From Porogramme epimiltina (taxonomy: Eukaryota; Basidiomycota; Agaricomycetes; Polyporales; Polyporaceae): 64,000 bases of DNA. This document shows positions 10,475-22,251 of this stretch, in pieces. The stretch covers positions 1 to 64,000 of the forward strand of contig FTLJ01000448.1 in the NCBI GenBank assembly GCA_900155495.1, read 5' to 3'. Under the pieces are notes generated by a model, which made no database searches, was not told the origin of the DNA, and saw only the letters and a list, made by a program, of their open reading frames with translations. Numbering within the stretch: position 1 is the first letter of the stretch; each line of letters starts with the position of its first letter. Position numbers and translations under genes: made by a program.

Positions 10475-12598
10475 ATGGTCAAATTACGGTGAGTGGGCAC
10501 CGTTGATATTCGCTCCGTATGGCAGCTACTAACATAAGGTCATGCAGGACGGACGCGGCCGTGGGTAACCTCAGAAATGCAGTCAATGCGCTGAGGTCGG
10601 CATACACAGAAGACACCATGACAATAGGGTACGCGGTTAAATTGGACAGCCGTGGAGTGCCATTTAACTGACGTCCCACACCAGCGAACGTAAGGTGGGC
10701 TAGTACAAAACTCCGTATTGGATTAAGCTCCACCTAATCCATCTACTCAGCTTCGAGCCGTGTCTCTCTCCATGCACATGATTGCCGACTCTCTGGATTT
10801 GATTTTGATGGATATGGACACACAAATCGATCGCATGTGCAGTAAAGTTCACAAGCTACCTTCTGAGCTTCTCATCCGTATTTTTCAAGAGGCCACTGCC
10901 CAGGATAGGGACCCCAGCAGACTCGTACTCTATACAAATGAAGAATACTACGCATTCGCTGGAACCGTCCATTCTCTTATCACACTGTCCAGTGTCTGCA
11001 GGAGGTGGCGCGAACTCATGGTCGGTTGCCCGGTTATGTGGACTTATGTCGACGCAAAAGGCGCAGATCGACTCGAACAATTCTGGATTCGTTCCCAAGC
11101 ATTGCCCTTGTCACTATTCGTTGACGTGGACCACATGGCCCTCCCTCAGCCCTGGGAGCTCATACCAATGCAATCCTCCCGCGGACGCCCCGCGAATGAT
11201 GACGACGATGAGTTCACTAACGATTGGCGTGCTGATATCCAAGTGGAAGCACGTCAAGAACCCTGGGGAAGGCCAGTCATTTTATGCGACGAGGTAGAGC
11301 TGAAACGACGAGCTCAGTCGGTCCTCACCATCCTCAAGAAGGCCGCTCCTCGTCTTCATCGACTCGACCTCATATCGCGCGATCCCAGGATCGCAATCAA
11401 CACCCTCCTATCATCTTTCACCATCCCGAACATCGAATGCCTCACACTACGGTTACCGCGCATATCCTCAAGAATACTGGACCTTAGCCCCAGTCCTACC
11501 GCTTTATTCAAGCAGTCCGATAAATCGTCGCTCAAGGCCCTGGCGATATCACAAATATCTACCTGGATCCCACTCCATGATTTTCCCGCCCTCACTCATC
11601 TATACCTTTCCTTCGGGCATGGACGCCTGCGTCTGGAAACCATCCTCGAAATTCTTCGGAGGACTCCCAACCTCTTGATTTTGCACATAGCGTCTGCTCA
11701 GCTTGTGCTACCTGCCGCGCCAACTATCCCCCAACCTCCCGTCTCTCTTGACAAGCTTCGTTCATTGGTATTCACCCGCTGCCCAGCCTCCGCCCTTCAA
11801 CTCGTCTCCTACCTCACGATAGCAGCCGACGTTTGTCTCCGCGCATGTGAAGTATACGTCACAGACGAGGCCCCCTTTCCGGTCGTGGGATGTTTCAACA
11901 CCTCCTTGGGCGGCTTCACTCAATTGAGCATTAAGGTGAGATGCGAACTTCATTGCTCCCTCCTCGCCGAAGGCCCAGCGACAAATTTCTCGGTTGAGGG
12001 TGACTACATCTCTGAAGGGATTGTTCCCGACGCCAACTTAATGCTCCTCGGCCTGCACACCAGATTGTCACTAGCCGCCGTCACCTGGATCAGCGTCACT
12101 CTCCAATACCTAGACGCCGCCACGCTCGTCGAGGGCGTCCTAAAACACACGCCGCAGCTTACGCACCTCGAAATGCGGGCAACGTCGTGCATGAGCAGTG
12201 ATTGGCACACGAACGCCGGCGAATACTTTCTCGGAGAGCACATCGTCCTCTGCCGCGCCCTGTCCGCGCGCGACCCCGTGCTGTGCCCCGCGCTGCACTC
12301 CCTCACGCTGCGCTACGACGGGCTGAGCGGCGCGAAGCACTCCGAGCGCTACGAGGGCGCCGTCGAGACGATGCTCGCCAGCCGCGCCGCGGCGGGCCAC
12401 CCGCTCCGCTCGCTCTTCCCCCCGCGGATGGGCCGCACGGACAAGAGGTTCCGGGGTAGGCCGCCGCAGTTTGGACCTCCCTGCGACGGGAAGCAGGAAG
12501 TGTGGAAGGAGGTCATCCGGGAGGAGCAGCGATACTGGAAGTTTGAGTTTGCATCGTGTCCAGAACCCTCGGTCTTGAAATTTGGGTACTTAGTATAG
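10475..12598 (+). CDS. F-box protein with N-terminal coiled-coil region, microexon-bearing
   Basis: Four exons: 10475-10488, 10548-10628, 10685-10694, 10751-12598 (1953 nt, 650 residues). The first three short exons encode a helical heptad-like N-terminus; the third exon is only 10 nt and encodes parts of four codons (GERK). The F-box follows (KLPSELLIRIFQEATAQ, later LSSVCRRWRELMVGCPVMW), then Leu-rich segments (FPALTHLYLSF, LEILRRTPNLLILHI), probably substrate-binding repeats. Layout, microexon size and intron phase match the minus-strand paralogues at 22.3-28.0 kb, so this is an older dispersed member of that family. The final exon becomes much more GC-rich after about 12100. No damage seen. 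Confidence 0.82.
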
Positions 12599-13144
12599 TG
12601 GTGTGCTGGGGGTACGCTACTGGAAGGAGCAGCCAGAAGCCTTACGTTACGGGCTGTTGGTCTGTAGACGCATTTTCGTCCGGGAAATAGACAAGCTCAC
12701 GCGCACACCGACGAGTTTGGGCGGGAAGGAGGGATTTGCTCTTTCAGACCTTCGCGGTAAGGAGTGGGTGTCAGGTACAAAACACGTCTAGCTACGGCTC
12801 GCCGGGCGTCGCTACCGATAGGTAAAAAAAGAAAGAAAGAGAGCGACGACCACGGAACGAGCCGCGTAGTGGGGAGCAGGGACGCGAAAGGGGAACAGGT
12901 GGGGGGATTCTGTGCGGTGCGGTAGTTGGGGATCCAGTATAGCCCTCGGCGAGTCTGGCTGCCGGCAGAGCGAATTAGCGGAGGCGCGGAAGGGGAGACG
13001 GAGACGGAGGCGAGGCGTATCGTAAGGGTATCCAGAGACATCAGCATGCGTACAAGGGGCGGTACATATCAACAACGATCACTTAGGGACGGCGAGGCAG
13101 CGGAGCGGGTAAAACGTAGGGGCGCGCGCGCGCAAGGGAGAGCT
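12599..13144. other. Convergent intergenic region
   Basis: Holds the 3' ends of two convergent genes. A purine-rich stretch (A7 then GAAAGAAAGAGAG) is at about 12824-12845. No gene seen. Confidence 0.5.
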
Positions 13145-15634
13145 TTAGTGTGCGGCGTCGCACTGCGTCTGCTGGGTGCCGCACGCGGCGACGGTGAGGT
13201 CGCCCTTGTTGCCGGACGCGTTCGCGGCGTTGGCGCACTGGTTGTGCTGCACGTCGCACGAGCGCGTGAGCGCGTTGCCGAGGTCCTTGAACGACGCGTT
13301 GCCCGTCACCTGGAACGAGCCGTCCGCGTTCGCCGTCACGGGCGGGGGCGTCACGCCGCCGAGCGCGCCCGTGAACGTCTGCAGGTTCTGGCCCGACGCA
13401 GCAGCGGCGGCGGCGCTCGAGGTCGCGGCGGCGGCGGCGGAGGTCGTCGTGGCGGCGGCCTGGGAGGTGGCAGCGGCAGCGGTCGTGGCGGCAGCGGAGG
13501 AGCCGGTGCCGGAGACGACGCGGCCCTGGTCGTCGATGGCCTGGACGTTGGCGAAGTTGGTCGTGATGCCGAACGCGGCGTTGAAGAGGTCGGCCTGCAC
13601 GCCCGTCTTCGCGGCACCGGTCTGGGCGGCGGTCTGAGCCTTGGCGCAGGTGTCCTTCGCGGTCTGGTCGGCGCCGCACTTGTTGGTCAGGGTGTCGCAG
13701 ATGAACTGGGTGATGATGCCGATAGCCTGGGCGGAGCCGTGGTCGTAGGAGGTCTTGTCAACGGGCTCGAAGGAGGTCTCCTTGCGGTTGTCGAAGCCAA
13801 CACCGAACTCGATCTGGGGAACGGAGCACGAGCCGAAGTCACCGATGGCGCTCGAGCTGGAGCCGGTGGACGCAGCGGCGGAGGCGGAGGGCTGGGCAGC
13901 GGCGGAGGTGGCAGCAGCAGCAGAGGTGGCAGCGGCGGACGTAGCGGCGGCGCTGGAGCCGGTGCCGGCGATGGCGCGGCCCTGGTCGTCAATGGCCTGA
14001 ACGGCCGCGAAGTCGGTGGTGATGCCGAACGCGGCGTTGAACAGGTCAGCTTGCACACCCGTCTTCGCGGCACCGGTCTGAGCAGCAGTCTGAGCCTTCG
14101 CGCACGTCGCCTTCGCCTGGGCGTCGGCGCCGCACGAGTTGGTCAGGGTGTCGCAGATGAACTGAGTGATGATGCCAATAGCCTGGGCGGAACCGTGGTC
14201 GTACGAGGTCTTGTCAACGGGCTCGAAGGAGGTCTCCTTGCGGTTGTCGAAGCCGACGCCGAACTCGATCTGGGGGACGGAGCAGGAACCGAAGTCACCG
14301 ATGCCGTTGGAGCCGTCAGCGATGGCAGCCTGCGCGGCCGCGGAGCCGGTGCCGGCGATGATGTTGCCCTGGTCGTCGACGGCGACGACATCACCGAACT
14401 GGGTGGTGATGCCAAAGGCGGCGTTGAAGAGGTCGGCCTGGGTACCGGTCTTGGCGGTACCGGTCTGAGCAGCTGTCTGGGCCTTGGCGCAAGTGTCCTT
14501 AGCGGTCTGGTCAGCGCCGCACGAGTTGGTCAGGGTGTCGCAAATGAACTGGGTGATGATGCCGATGGCCTGCGCGGAACCGTGGTCGTAGGAGGTCTTG
14601 TCGACGGGCTCGAACGAAGTCTCCTTGCGGCCGTCAAAGCCGACGCCAAACTCGATCTGGGGGACGGAGCAAGAACCGAAGTCGCCAATGTCGCTCGCGG
14701 ACGCGGTGGAGGTCGCCGCGGCGGCAGCAGTCGCGGTGGCCGCATCGGTAGCAGCAGCAGTCACAGTGACGGTGGCGACAGTCTATAAAAAGAGCCGATC
14801 AACCACTGCCGCGGTGAAAGCGATCATAAGGTCAAAATAGACTAACCTCGCAGTCAGTGGCGGTAGCATCAGTGGTAGCAGCAGGGTCCGCAGCGAGCTC
14901 CGTAGAGGTCGCGGCGGCGCTCGAGGAGGAGTCCGCCGCGGAGCTGGAGGAGCTCGAGCTCGAGCCAGAGGTGCCGAAGGGGAAGGTGTTGGCCTGGCTG
15001 CCCTTCTGGACGGTCTTGCCGAGAGCGGGGTCGAAGAACGCGTTGGGGTCGTTGGCGGGGTCCTGAGCCTGGACGAGGCCGTTGAGCTCGGAGTTCTTGG
15101 GCGCCTTCTGGCAGAAGACAGAGTTGCGGGCCGTCGGAGGGTTGACCGAGAAGTCCTAATAGGAGGAGTTGTATTATCAGCATCTATATGCGATTTGGCT
15201 GAGCTTGCTACTTACAGGGGGCGTGTTCTTCTCCGCCTGGCGGTACTCGATCGCGAGCTGGATCATGTTCTGCTTCGTGGCGTCATCGAACTGCTGGGCA
15301 GCGTCTGCGGCACGTCACGTCAGCGGAGTACGCGGAGCCGAGGAGATCACCGCCACTCACCAATGATGGAATCGGCCATGTCCTGCTGGGTGCACTCGCC
15401 CTGGGCGGCAAGGAGAGGCGTGATGGCCTGGCCGGCGAGGTTGCCGCACACTTGGCCGGGGCAGGCGGCGGAGAGCTTGTCGATGACGGCAGGGTGCTCC
15501 TGGCCGAAACGACGGGGGTGGAGGAAGACGGGCTTGTCGTCGCGCTCCATCCACCGCACGCGGCCGAACGCAGACTGGGAGGAACCGAGGACATAGAGGG
15601 CCACCAGGGCTGCTTGGGACTTGGAGAACACCAT
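13145..15634 (-). CDS. Secreted Ala/Ser-rich protein with three internal repeats
   Basis: Exons in transcription order: 15634-15361, 15304-15216, 15155-14847, 14782-13145 (2310 nt, 769 residues). A signal peptide is clear (Lys at residue 5, then AALVALYVLGSSQSAFG). Residues to about 190 form a cysteine-containing N-terminal domain (CPGQVCG, ECTQQDMAD, EYRQAEKNTPP, FCQKAPKN). Ser/Ala linkers then separate three near-identical modules starting with IGDFGSCSVPQIEFGVGF near residues 256, 385 and 537. The end is a module (RSCDVQHNQCANAAN) that I have seen at the C-terminus of many basidiomycete secreted proteins. No membrane anchor or GPI signal is seen, so it is probably released or wall-bound. 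Biochemical function is unknown; I know of no catalytic motif here. Confidence 0.8.
13500..14689 (-). repeat. Three tandem coding repeats inside the secreted protein gene
   Basis: Units begin near 14689, 14302 and 13846 (minus strand), spacing 387 and 456 nt. Each encodes about 115 residues with four cysteines; the units differ by only a few residues over their first 80. Linker length and Ala/Ser content vary more than the units. Confidence 0.85.
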
Positions 15635-15856
15635 GTCGAACTAGTCGGGAGAAGAAGGGGGACCTAGCGAGAGATGTTGCTCAAAGGAGGGGAAGCAAGC
15701 ACGGAGGTTGCACTGGATGGCACCGACAGAAGGGGGGGTGACACCTGGTCGAAAAGAAGGCGAGGAAAAAGGCCGTTCAACGAACCAGTGAAGGTCTTGA
15801 AGGGAAAGAGCAAAGGGGGGGAAAGAGGTGGGCAAGCGTCGGACAACAACGTCCGC

Positions 15857-15863
15857 CTTATAT
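15857..15863 (-). promoter_or_regulatory. Possible TATA box of the secreted repeat protein gene
   Basis: Reads GATATAAGG on the minus strand about 225 bp before the start codon. It is the only TATA-like site in that GC-rich stretch; position is plausible but unproven. Confidence 0.3.
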
Positions 15864-17735
15864 CGCGCCGTTGCATCGCGGGTGGGCTCGCCCGCCGGCC
15901 GCGCGAAGACCCGGCGGAGCGGGACAGAAAATATTAATGAAGGCGCCAGAGCTCGCGCGTCGAAAACAGGCCTCGCGGGCGAATTCCCGCCTTCACCCCC
16001 CCCCACCAGGCCTCCCTTGCCGCCCGCGCCTCGACCCGGCTCGGGGACGCGATGCCCGATCCGGCAGGCGTTGGGGATCCTCGCCGGCGCCTCCCCAGTT
16101 GCCAGGATACCCGACGCCCGTGCCTGACCGCCCTCAGGCCCTCGTCGCCCCCTCGCAGGGCCTCCCTCGCCCTCCGGAACACCGCCAGCAGATCTGCGTC
16201 CATACGCGACGCGCCTCGATCGCAGCGGCCACAGCGGCTCGCCCACGCGGCTGCTCACCCATCACCGGTTGCACGCGTGCACGCCCGCCGCCTCCGGATC
16301 CTCCCCATCCAACAACGCGCCTTCCGCGGCACCCACCCAGAGCCCGCCCCGTTTCCCCCACCGCTCGCGCCGCACGCTCAGACCCCGTCTTCCGCTGCGC
16401 GCCTGCTCACACACACGTCCTTGTTTTTGCGCCTCTCCCCAACCCCTCCCGTTGCCTACTTGTCGCGATAATTTTGGCCATCACCCCCGCGTGCCAAGGC
16501 CCGCGGGAGATCACAACAGAATCCGAGCGCGGAATTCCATCCGCCGGGCCGCCTCCAGCCCGTCGCCAGGCGACACCTGCACCCTTCCTGGTTACGCCTC
16601 TCGCCCTCTCGGGATCGGACGGCACACAAACAACCAGCGCGCAACGTGCCCCCTGGCCCCGCGCCGCCCGGCCTGTCAGCGCGTCCGCATCTCCCCACCG
16701 CCGCTGCCATCTCCAGCTCAAAACACCTTCGCGAGAGGGGTACCCCCCTCCTCGCCGCGCTCCTTCTATCACCGCGCGCGTGTTCTGAACACCCCGAGGA
16801 TACTCCTCCCGCAGTGATTTCGTGATACCCCCCTTGCCTCGCTGGCCCACACACCACACACCGAGCGCGGCGCCCTCGCAACGCACGGACAGCGTGGGTG
16901 GCGGATCCGAACCGATCGTTCCCGCCGCACGCGTCCTCTGGCTCGCGCATTATTGAGCCCGGGCCCTCCTCGCTCCCAAGGCGTGTCCTTCCTCTTCTTT
17001 CTGGGGAGGTAGAGAGGGCCGATTGCCACCCGCACCACCCGTGTCCCTCTTCACCGTTCACATGCGTGTCTGCCCGCATGGGCCCCGGGCTGTAATGCGC
17101 GGGGAAGCCCCGTCTTCCCCACATATAGAAGTCCAGCATTTGTCCAGTGGCTCCCCTCCAGGCCGCAGGCCTCAGGCTCCAAGCTTCAGCCCCGCCCCCT
17201 CCAGCCTGCCAGGGCCTCCCTTCCTGTCTCCTGGGGAGGGCATCTCGGAACGCATATTTCGGACAATCCAAATGTGCGCGCCCGCTGATGCCGACGAACG
17301 AGTTGCATGGCGATGAAGCTCCAGCCCGGGCGGGAGATATGATACGGACTTTGTATCATCACGCTGCCAGTGCGCCCCCCCACCCCCCCACCCACACGGC
17401 GTGCGCTGCCCAGAGAACGAGGACTCAGGACAACAACGGGGTGAAGACGTGTTCCGGGCGGGCCGATCACATGTTGTGCTGCAGGCGCACCTCGTCGGAA
17501 GGGGGGGCTTGCGGCCTTGTACGGCGAGCGGTGGCGTCGCTCGTATCGCATCGATTGTAGCGATACATATGTAACCACGCACAATTACTGCTGTCATCGC
17601 CAGCCACCCCACCCGTACGGTCCGTGCACCCTCCGGCATCCGATCATGATCCCCTCGTATATTGCTCGACAGGAACCCGCCGCGATCCTGGAGCCTGGCG
17701 CACAGAGGGGAGCGCGGCCGTTCCTGGATCTCAAG

Positions 17736-17780
17736 CCCCCCCCCCCCCCCCCCCCCCCNNCAAACCCCCCCCCCCCCCCC
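17736..17780. other. Assembly gap (NN) between poly-C runs
   Basis: Two undetermined bases at 17759-17760 lie between a run of about 23 C and a run of about 16 C; both runs are preceded by nearly the same short sequence (CAAG and CAAA). This looks like two contig ends meeting in one homopolymer rather than real spacing. Confidence 0.9.
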
Positions 17781-19682
17781 ACATGCTATGCCGCACTTTA
17801 CTGGCATTCGAGCGCGACGCAGCCGAGGCGGCACCAGGGACAGGGCGCGCGACATGTCGATGGACGCCGGGGCGAAGGGCGAACTTTTGTCCTGATCTCA
17901 GTCATCCGATTCCGGTTGTTTGTGCCCCAGCCACCCACGAAAGAAGCTCTGGGGGAAACGTGGTCGACTTGGACGGGAGAAGCGTCGCCTTGTCCCCCGA
18001 AGCCGACGCGGCCCTCGGAGGTGTCTCCCGTTTACGTGGGGCGTTGCCATCCGCGGTCCGACGTATACGTCATCGGACTCAAAAGGCTCTCTCTCTGTCT
18101 CACCCAACCGTATTTAAGCTATACGGCGATGGTGCGTGCACTACAGGAGGGTTCAAAGCCAATAAGTACCAACTTAACGTGGGCCGTCTCAGCCGTCTGC
18201 CTCGTGCCGAAAACTCGAAGAGGAATCCCATGGGAACTCTTTTCCCCCGTGCGCTCGACGTGCCTCGCATTAATTGAGGTGAGAACGCACCCTGATCCCG
18301 CCCTCCGACGTAATCACCTCCCCCCACACAGCCGGTCCTCAAGTCCTGCGCGCTGCATGTTGCACGCAGATGCCGGGACGTAACACCCACATAGAGCCGG
18401 CGGCACGTTTCCAGGTCGTCTGCGGCGCGCTGCGCGGGCGGGCGCGCATCCGCCGGATCGCAAGAAGTTCCATGGCATAATTGCAACAGCAGTCCCAGAA
18501 ACAGCCGCACAGCTGTCAGCCTCACGGCCCGTCGCGGCATCCGGAACGCGTGGGTCCCAATGAAGGAACTCGGTGCCCAGAAAGGAGGGCCGGACATTAG
18601 CTTGCCGCCTTGCACAAATGCTAAAAGCAGAAACGCACGGACGCGCGGGTTTGCGAACATGCTTTGAAAAAGTCCGACAAGCCGGTGTTGTACAGTGCCG
18701 TCTTGAGCTCTACAGCCACCGTCCTTGAGAGCGGGGAGCGTCCGGGGACACCGGTCGGCGCACGGACCTCTGCATCCCATCGCCAACTCGACGGGCAGAC
18801 GAAAGCGGGCTCAAGAGGATCATCTGCCACCAGCTGGGGAGCTCCGACGCGTTCCAGGAAAGCGGGAAGAGAGGGGGATGGCTGGCCTCGCGTGGCAGCA
18901 GCGGGTCGGCATATATACCCTTCTGCTGGGCCTCGATTCGGGGCCGAGTGGTGGCGACTGTCGCTACTCCTCACAGAAGCACTGGCGCAGAAGCTTAACA
19001 TGGCGATCGATGGAGTTGCGGGGTGGCTCGAACCCTATTCAGTCGATCGAGCTTCGTTCTGGGCGGCTAGCAGCTCGATAGCTCGTGTCAGCCACGAGCT
19101 TGTGCCCTTCGTCGCGTGCGACTGAATTGAGAACGCAAAGGTCGCCGGTTCTTCGTGAATGGAGCGAAACCGCCGGGATAAAACCGTGAGCTGGATATCA
19201 GATTGCGCATATGAGAGAATGGATGCTATGAACATGAAGAGAAGGTAGATCGTGGCGACACGCGACGGCCGTACGGCCGTCCGTACTGCACACCACGACT
19301 ACCGCGCGAGTGGCCACACTTCTCAGACGCGTACCGCCGTCGTCTTTCCCGACCCCCGACCCGCCCTCTCGGCCCCGACGTCGGGTTTCCGCTGCCTCGG
19401 CCCCGTCCCCTCCGGAGTGTGAATCGCGGCTGCCGTTGCCAGGAGCGTCGAGGCACCGAAAAACCTGGTCGTTGCCCCATATAATGTATACGACGAGACG
19501 ACGTCGCGCGCGCGACACTGTACGGGACGGGGGGGGTTCAAAGTCAGCCCTGAGCAACGCGAACGCGTCGTGGTGAGCGGCAACAGCCCCTCGGCGCGCA
19601 GACACCAGAGCTGAAACGCACCGGGACCGTGGCGGCGAGCTACCGCGCCGCCGCCTCTTGCGCGCAACCGTGCGGGCGGCGG

Positions 19683-21582
19683 TCAGGGCGCCAGCGTCCA
19701 GTATCGCTGCTCGCCCTCGGCCGCCTCGGCCCACATCGCGTGCATCTGGGGCGGCAGCGCCTCGTCCGGCGGGGGCTCACTGGGATCGACGACGCGCAGC
19801 GTCTCGACGAGCCCCTCGAGCCCGCGAAATGCCGCGCGGACGGGCGACTCGGCGCGCGGGGACGCGGGGAGTGTGAGCTGCCAGCCCGTGGCAGTGGTTT
19901 CGACGCTCCTGGGTTTGACGACGAGCTCGCGCAGCGGGCGGCCCGCCGCGCGGCGCGCGACGAGCGTGCCGTGGAGCTTATTCTTGAACGCGACGAAGTC
20001 GTCGTCGGTCAGGCAGTCGAGGCGGACCGTGACGGCGCGGAGCTGGGGGCAGAGCGTGGGATTTGTCTCCGAGAGGCCGTTGCAGAGGGAGGAGAGGTAC
20101 GAGTGTGTGACCGTTTCGTACAAGAATGGGTTGTGGTCGTAGTCGGAAATGGGCACGCTGGCGGAGAGGGTGAGCTCGGTGAGCTGCGGGGTGTGCTTGA
20201 GGAACTCGGTGATCGCATCTGGTTCTATGCCGTCGTGGAGGGTGGCGCGGAGGGACGCGAGGCTAGCGACGGGGATCCTCCTAGCAGCTCTGAGATGAAA
20301 GTCTGCCAATGGAAGGGGGGAGCGAAGGCGTCCTGGTCTTGAACCCCTTGCAGCCAGAACCCAGACGTCGGACCCTCCGCGAGAATGTGGATGTCGTCGT
20401 TGAACAACTGGATGTCGAGGCGGGTGAAGCTGCTTATGGCGGTGCCTCCCGAGAGTGTAAAGTTGCCGGGTTCGGCTTCGCTGAAGACGATGTCGTCGCA
20501 TCGGATGAGAACGCCACCTGGGCTTAGACCGAGAAAGAGCAGAATGTCAAGGGCCGGAAAATTGCACTTTGTGAAGACAATAGAGCGGAGATTGTTCAGT
20601 TCTACCACCTGTAGGGACCGAGGTTCGTAGTCTGGATCGATGTACGTGCTAAGATGCAGATAAGATAGATTAGGTGTGCGGCGCAGGAAGCCAAGTACCA
20701 CGTCAATAGACACATACGCAGTTAAAGAAACGTAGAGGTACGTGAGGAAGGGGAAGCCATTCCCAGGGATCCAGGAAGTAGCCTGAGACACTGCTAGAGC
20801 TTTGAGTAAGGAGGGCCTTGAGTCCGGAAAGATTGGGCAGGAATCTGGTACCCCTTCAATCTCATCGCGCGGTAGTGGCAGGTGTATCGTTACACACTCG
20901 ATATGCGGTGCGGCCACCGTTAGCCATGCTGGAATGTCGATGACGTGTGAGCGTACTACAATATCCAGACGACGAAGGCGTGCGCCGCATTTCTGGATGG
21001 CATTCAAGACCATCTTTTCCCGGATACCGCCTCGTTTCAATGTGCGGACTCGTTCTGGGTGTGTGTTGTCTTCGCCCCCGCTTTCTCTGGTGTTCCAATC
21101 ATCGTCTTCATGCCTCGGACGTTCATCTGGGAGCCCTCGTTTCCGTGGCATACGTTGCCAGGGTTATACTTCCTCGTAAGTTCGTTACCAGGAGGTGGTG
21201 GGACGTAGAAGCCCTCCAAGTCTACGCGCAGCGAGAGCGGGAGGGTGCCCGAGCGTCCTAGAAACGTATTGAACTCATCGACGTAATGTGCATCGAGGTA
21301 TGTCCACATAGACGGCAGTGCGAGAAGCACATTGCGCCACTGCGTGCACACGGACGTTAGCATGATGAGAGGGCGTGTGTAGACCCTGGAGATGGCGGTC
21401 TCGGTCCAGTGCTGAATGTCCTCAGCGTTCTCGGGGAGGAGGAAGTTGGCGGGGTCACGCACATCCGCGGCGACCTCTTGGAAGATGTAGACGAGAAGCT
21501 CGTTCGGAAGACGGTGAATGGCGCACACGGTGTTGCGATGCGGGTAACTTTTGAGGGACCCGTGGCTTGTTGTGGTGTCCAT
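19683..21582 (-). pseudogene. F-box gene with a frameshift near its middle
   Basis: Reads as exon 21582-21170, intron 21169-21087 (GTATAA to CACCAG), exon from 21086, with the frame broken once before the end at 19683. The F-box is clear (HRLPNELLVYIFQEVAADV, later TSVCTQWRNVLLALPSMW) and Leu-rich segments follow (FPFLTYLYVSL, LGFLRRTPNLSYLHL). Near 20296-20330 the frame changes by one base beside a run of six G (plus strand). Against the paralogues at 22.3 and 25.6 kb the two sides align at equal length if a single lost base is assumed. Alternatively a 55-nt GTTCAA to CTCAG intron would join the frames. The N-terminal coiled-coil exons of the paralogues were not found. It is either a recent pseudogene, a sequencing error or an altered functional gene. 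Confidence 0.65.
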
Positions 21583-22251
21583 GTAGCACACTGCGGGGGC
21601 CCTTCGGGGAAGCTGCCGGTTCGCAGTGCTGAAGTTAGCGCCGAGCCTGTATTGCACGCCACTTGTCCGTCCGGAGTGGTATGCTTGGCCTGTCGGCCAG
21701 CCAATTCACATTGATATTGGTTCAGAGGAGGGTCAACAGACTTGGTTTCGCTCTTGAGGGCATTGATGATCGTAACTTCTAGAATCTGCTTGCCGGAGAA
21801 ACAAAGACTGAATGTTCTGACCAGTGGGGCGGAAACAAAGGCGGAATAGGCAGGTGTTGTCTACTTTGGGCCGTCAGCCTGCCAGGCACCCTCCCCCACC
21901 TCATTTGATTGTTGCGGATGGCAGGTTCCTGGTTGTGACTAAAATTTGTTCCTACAAGCTGGAAGAGGGGGGGGGGGTGAAAGTTCGAAGCCACGCCCGA
22001 ACCTAAAGATTGACATTAATATTTCGTATACCACGCAAGCAGCCTATGAATTATTCCCAAACCCTCAGCGGATACATGAAATATAACATGAGATAATGCA
22101 ACATAGCTGGAACACGCGCGTGCTGTTGTACGTTGTCACACCGGCCCTGAAAAATGCACCAGAACGTGAGCTATAGCCCGCATATACACAGACGTAAGAG
22201 CTAGGAAGTACCAGGGCGACATACACGAGCTCCCTCAGAAGAGTTGGCGCA
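21583..22251. other. Intergenic region upstream of the frameshifted F-box gene
   Basis: No gene seen. From about 22000 it becomes part of the tandemly duplicated segment that carries the next two F-box genes. Confidence 0.5.

Larger units (their letters stand above)
15635..19682. other. 4 kb region without a recognised gene
   Basis: The stretch 15950-17450 is strongly C-rich on the plus strand, which creates long but featureless open frames on both strands. TATA-like sites occur near 18114 (TATTTAAG) and 18910 (CATATATA) but I could not attach a convincing spliced reading frame to either. A short open frame at 19008-19125 follows the second one and is unrecognised. The region also holds an assembly gap. 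An unknown multi-exon gene could be hidden here. Confidence 0.5.

Noticed and set aside
12926..14788. 620-codon open frame on the plus strand opposite the secreted repeat protein
   Set aside because: Gly/Arg/Val-rich shadow of a GC-rich, repetitive gene; the minus strand has signal peptide, splice sites and conserved modules.
15871..16788. 305-codon open frame in C-rich DNA
   Set aside because: Pro/Arg-rich, no domain, overlaps other equally long frames; composition explains the lack of stops.
18100..18786. 228-codon minus-strand open frame
   Set aside because: No recognisable motif or start context; other frames are similarly open.
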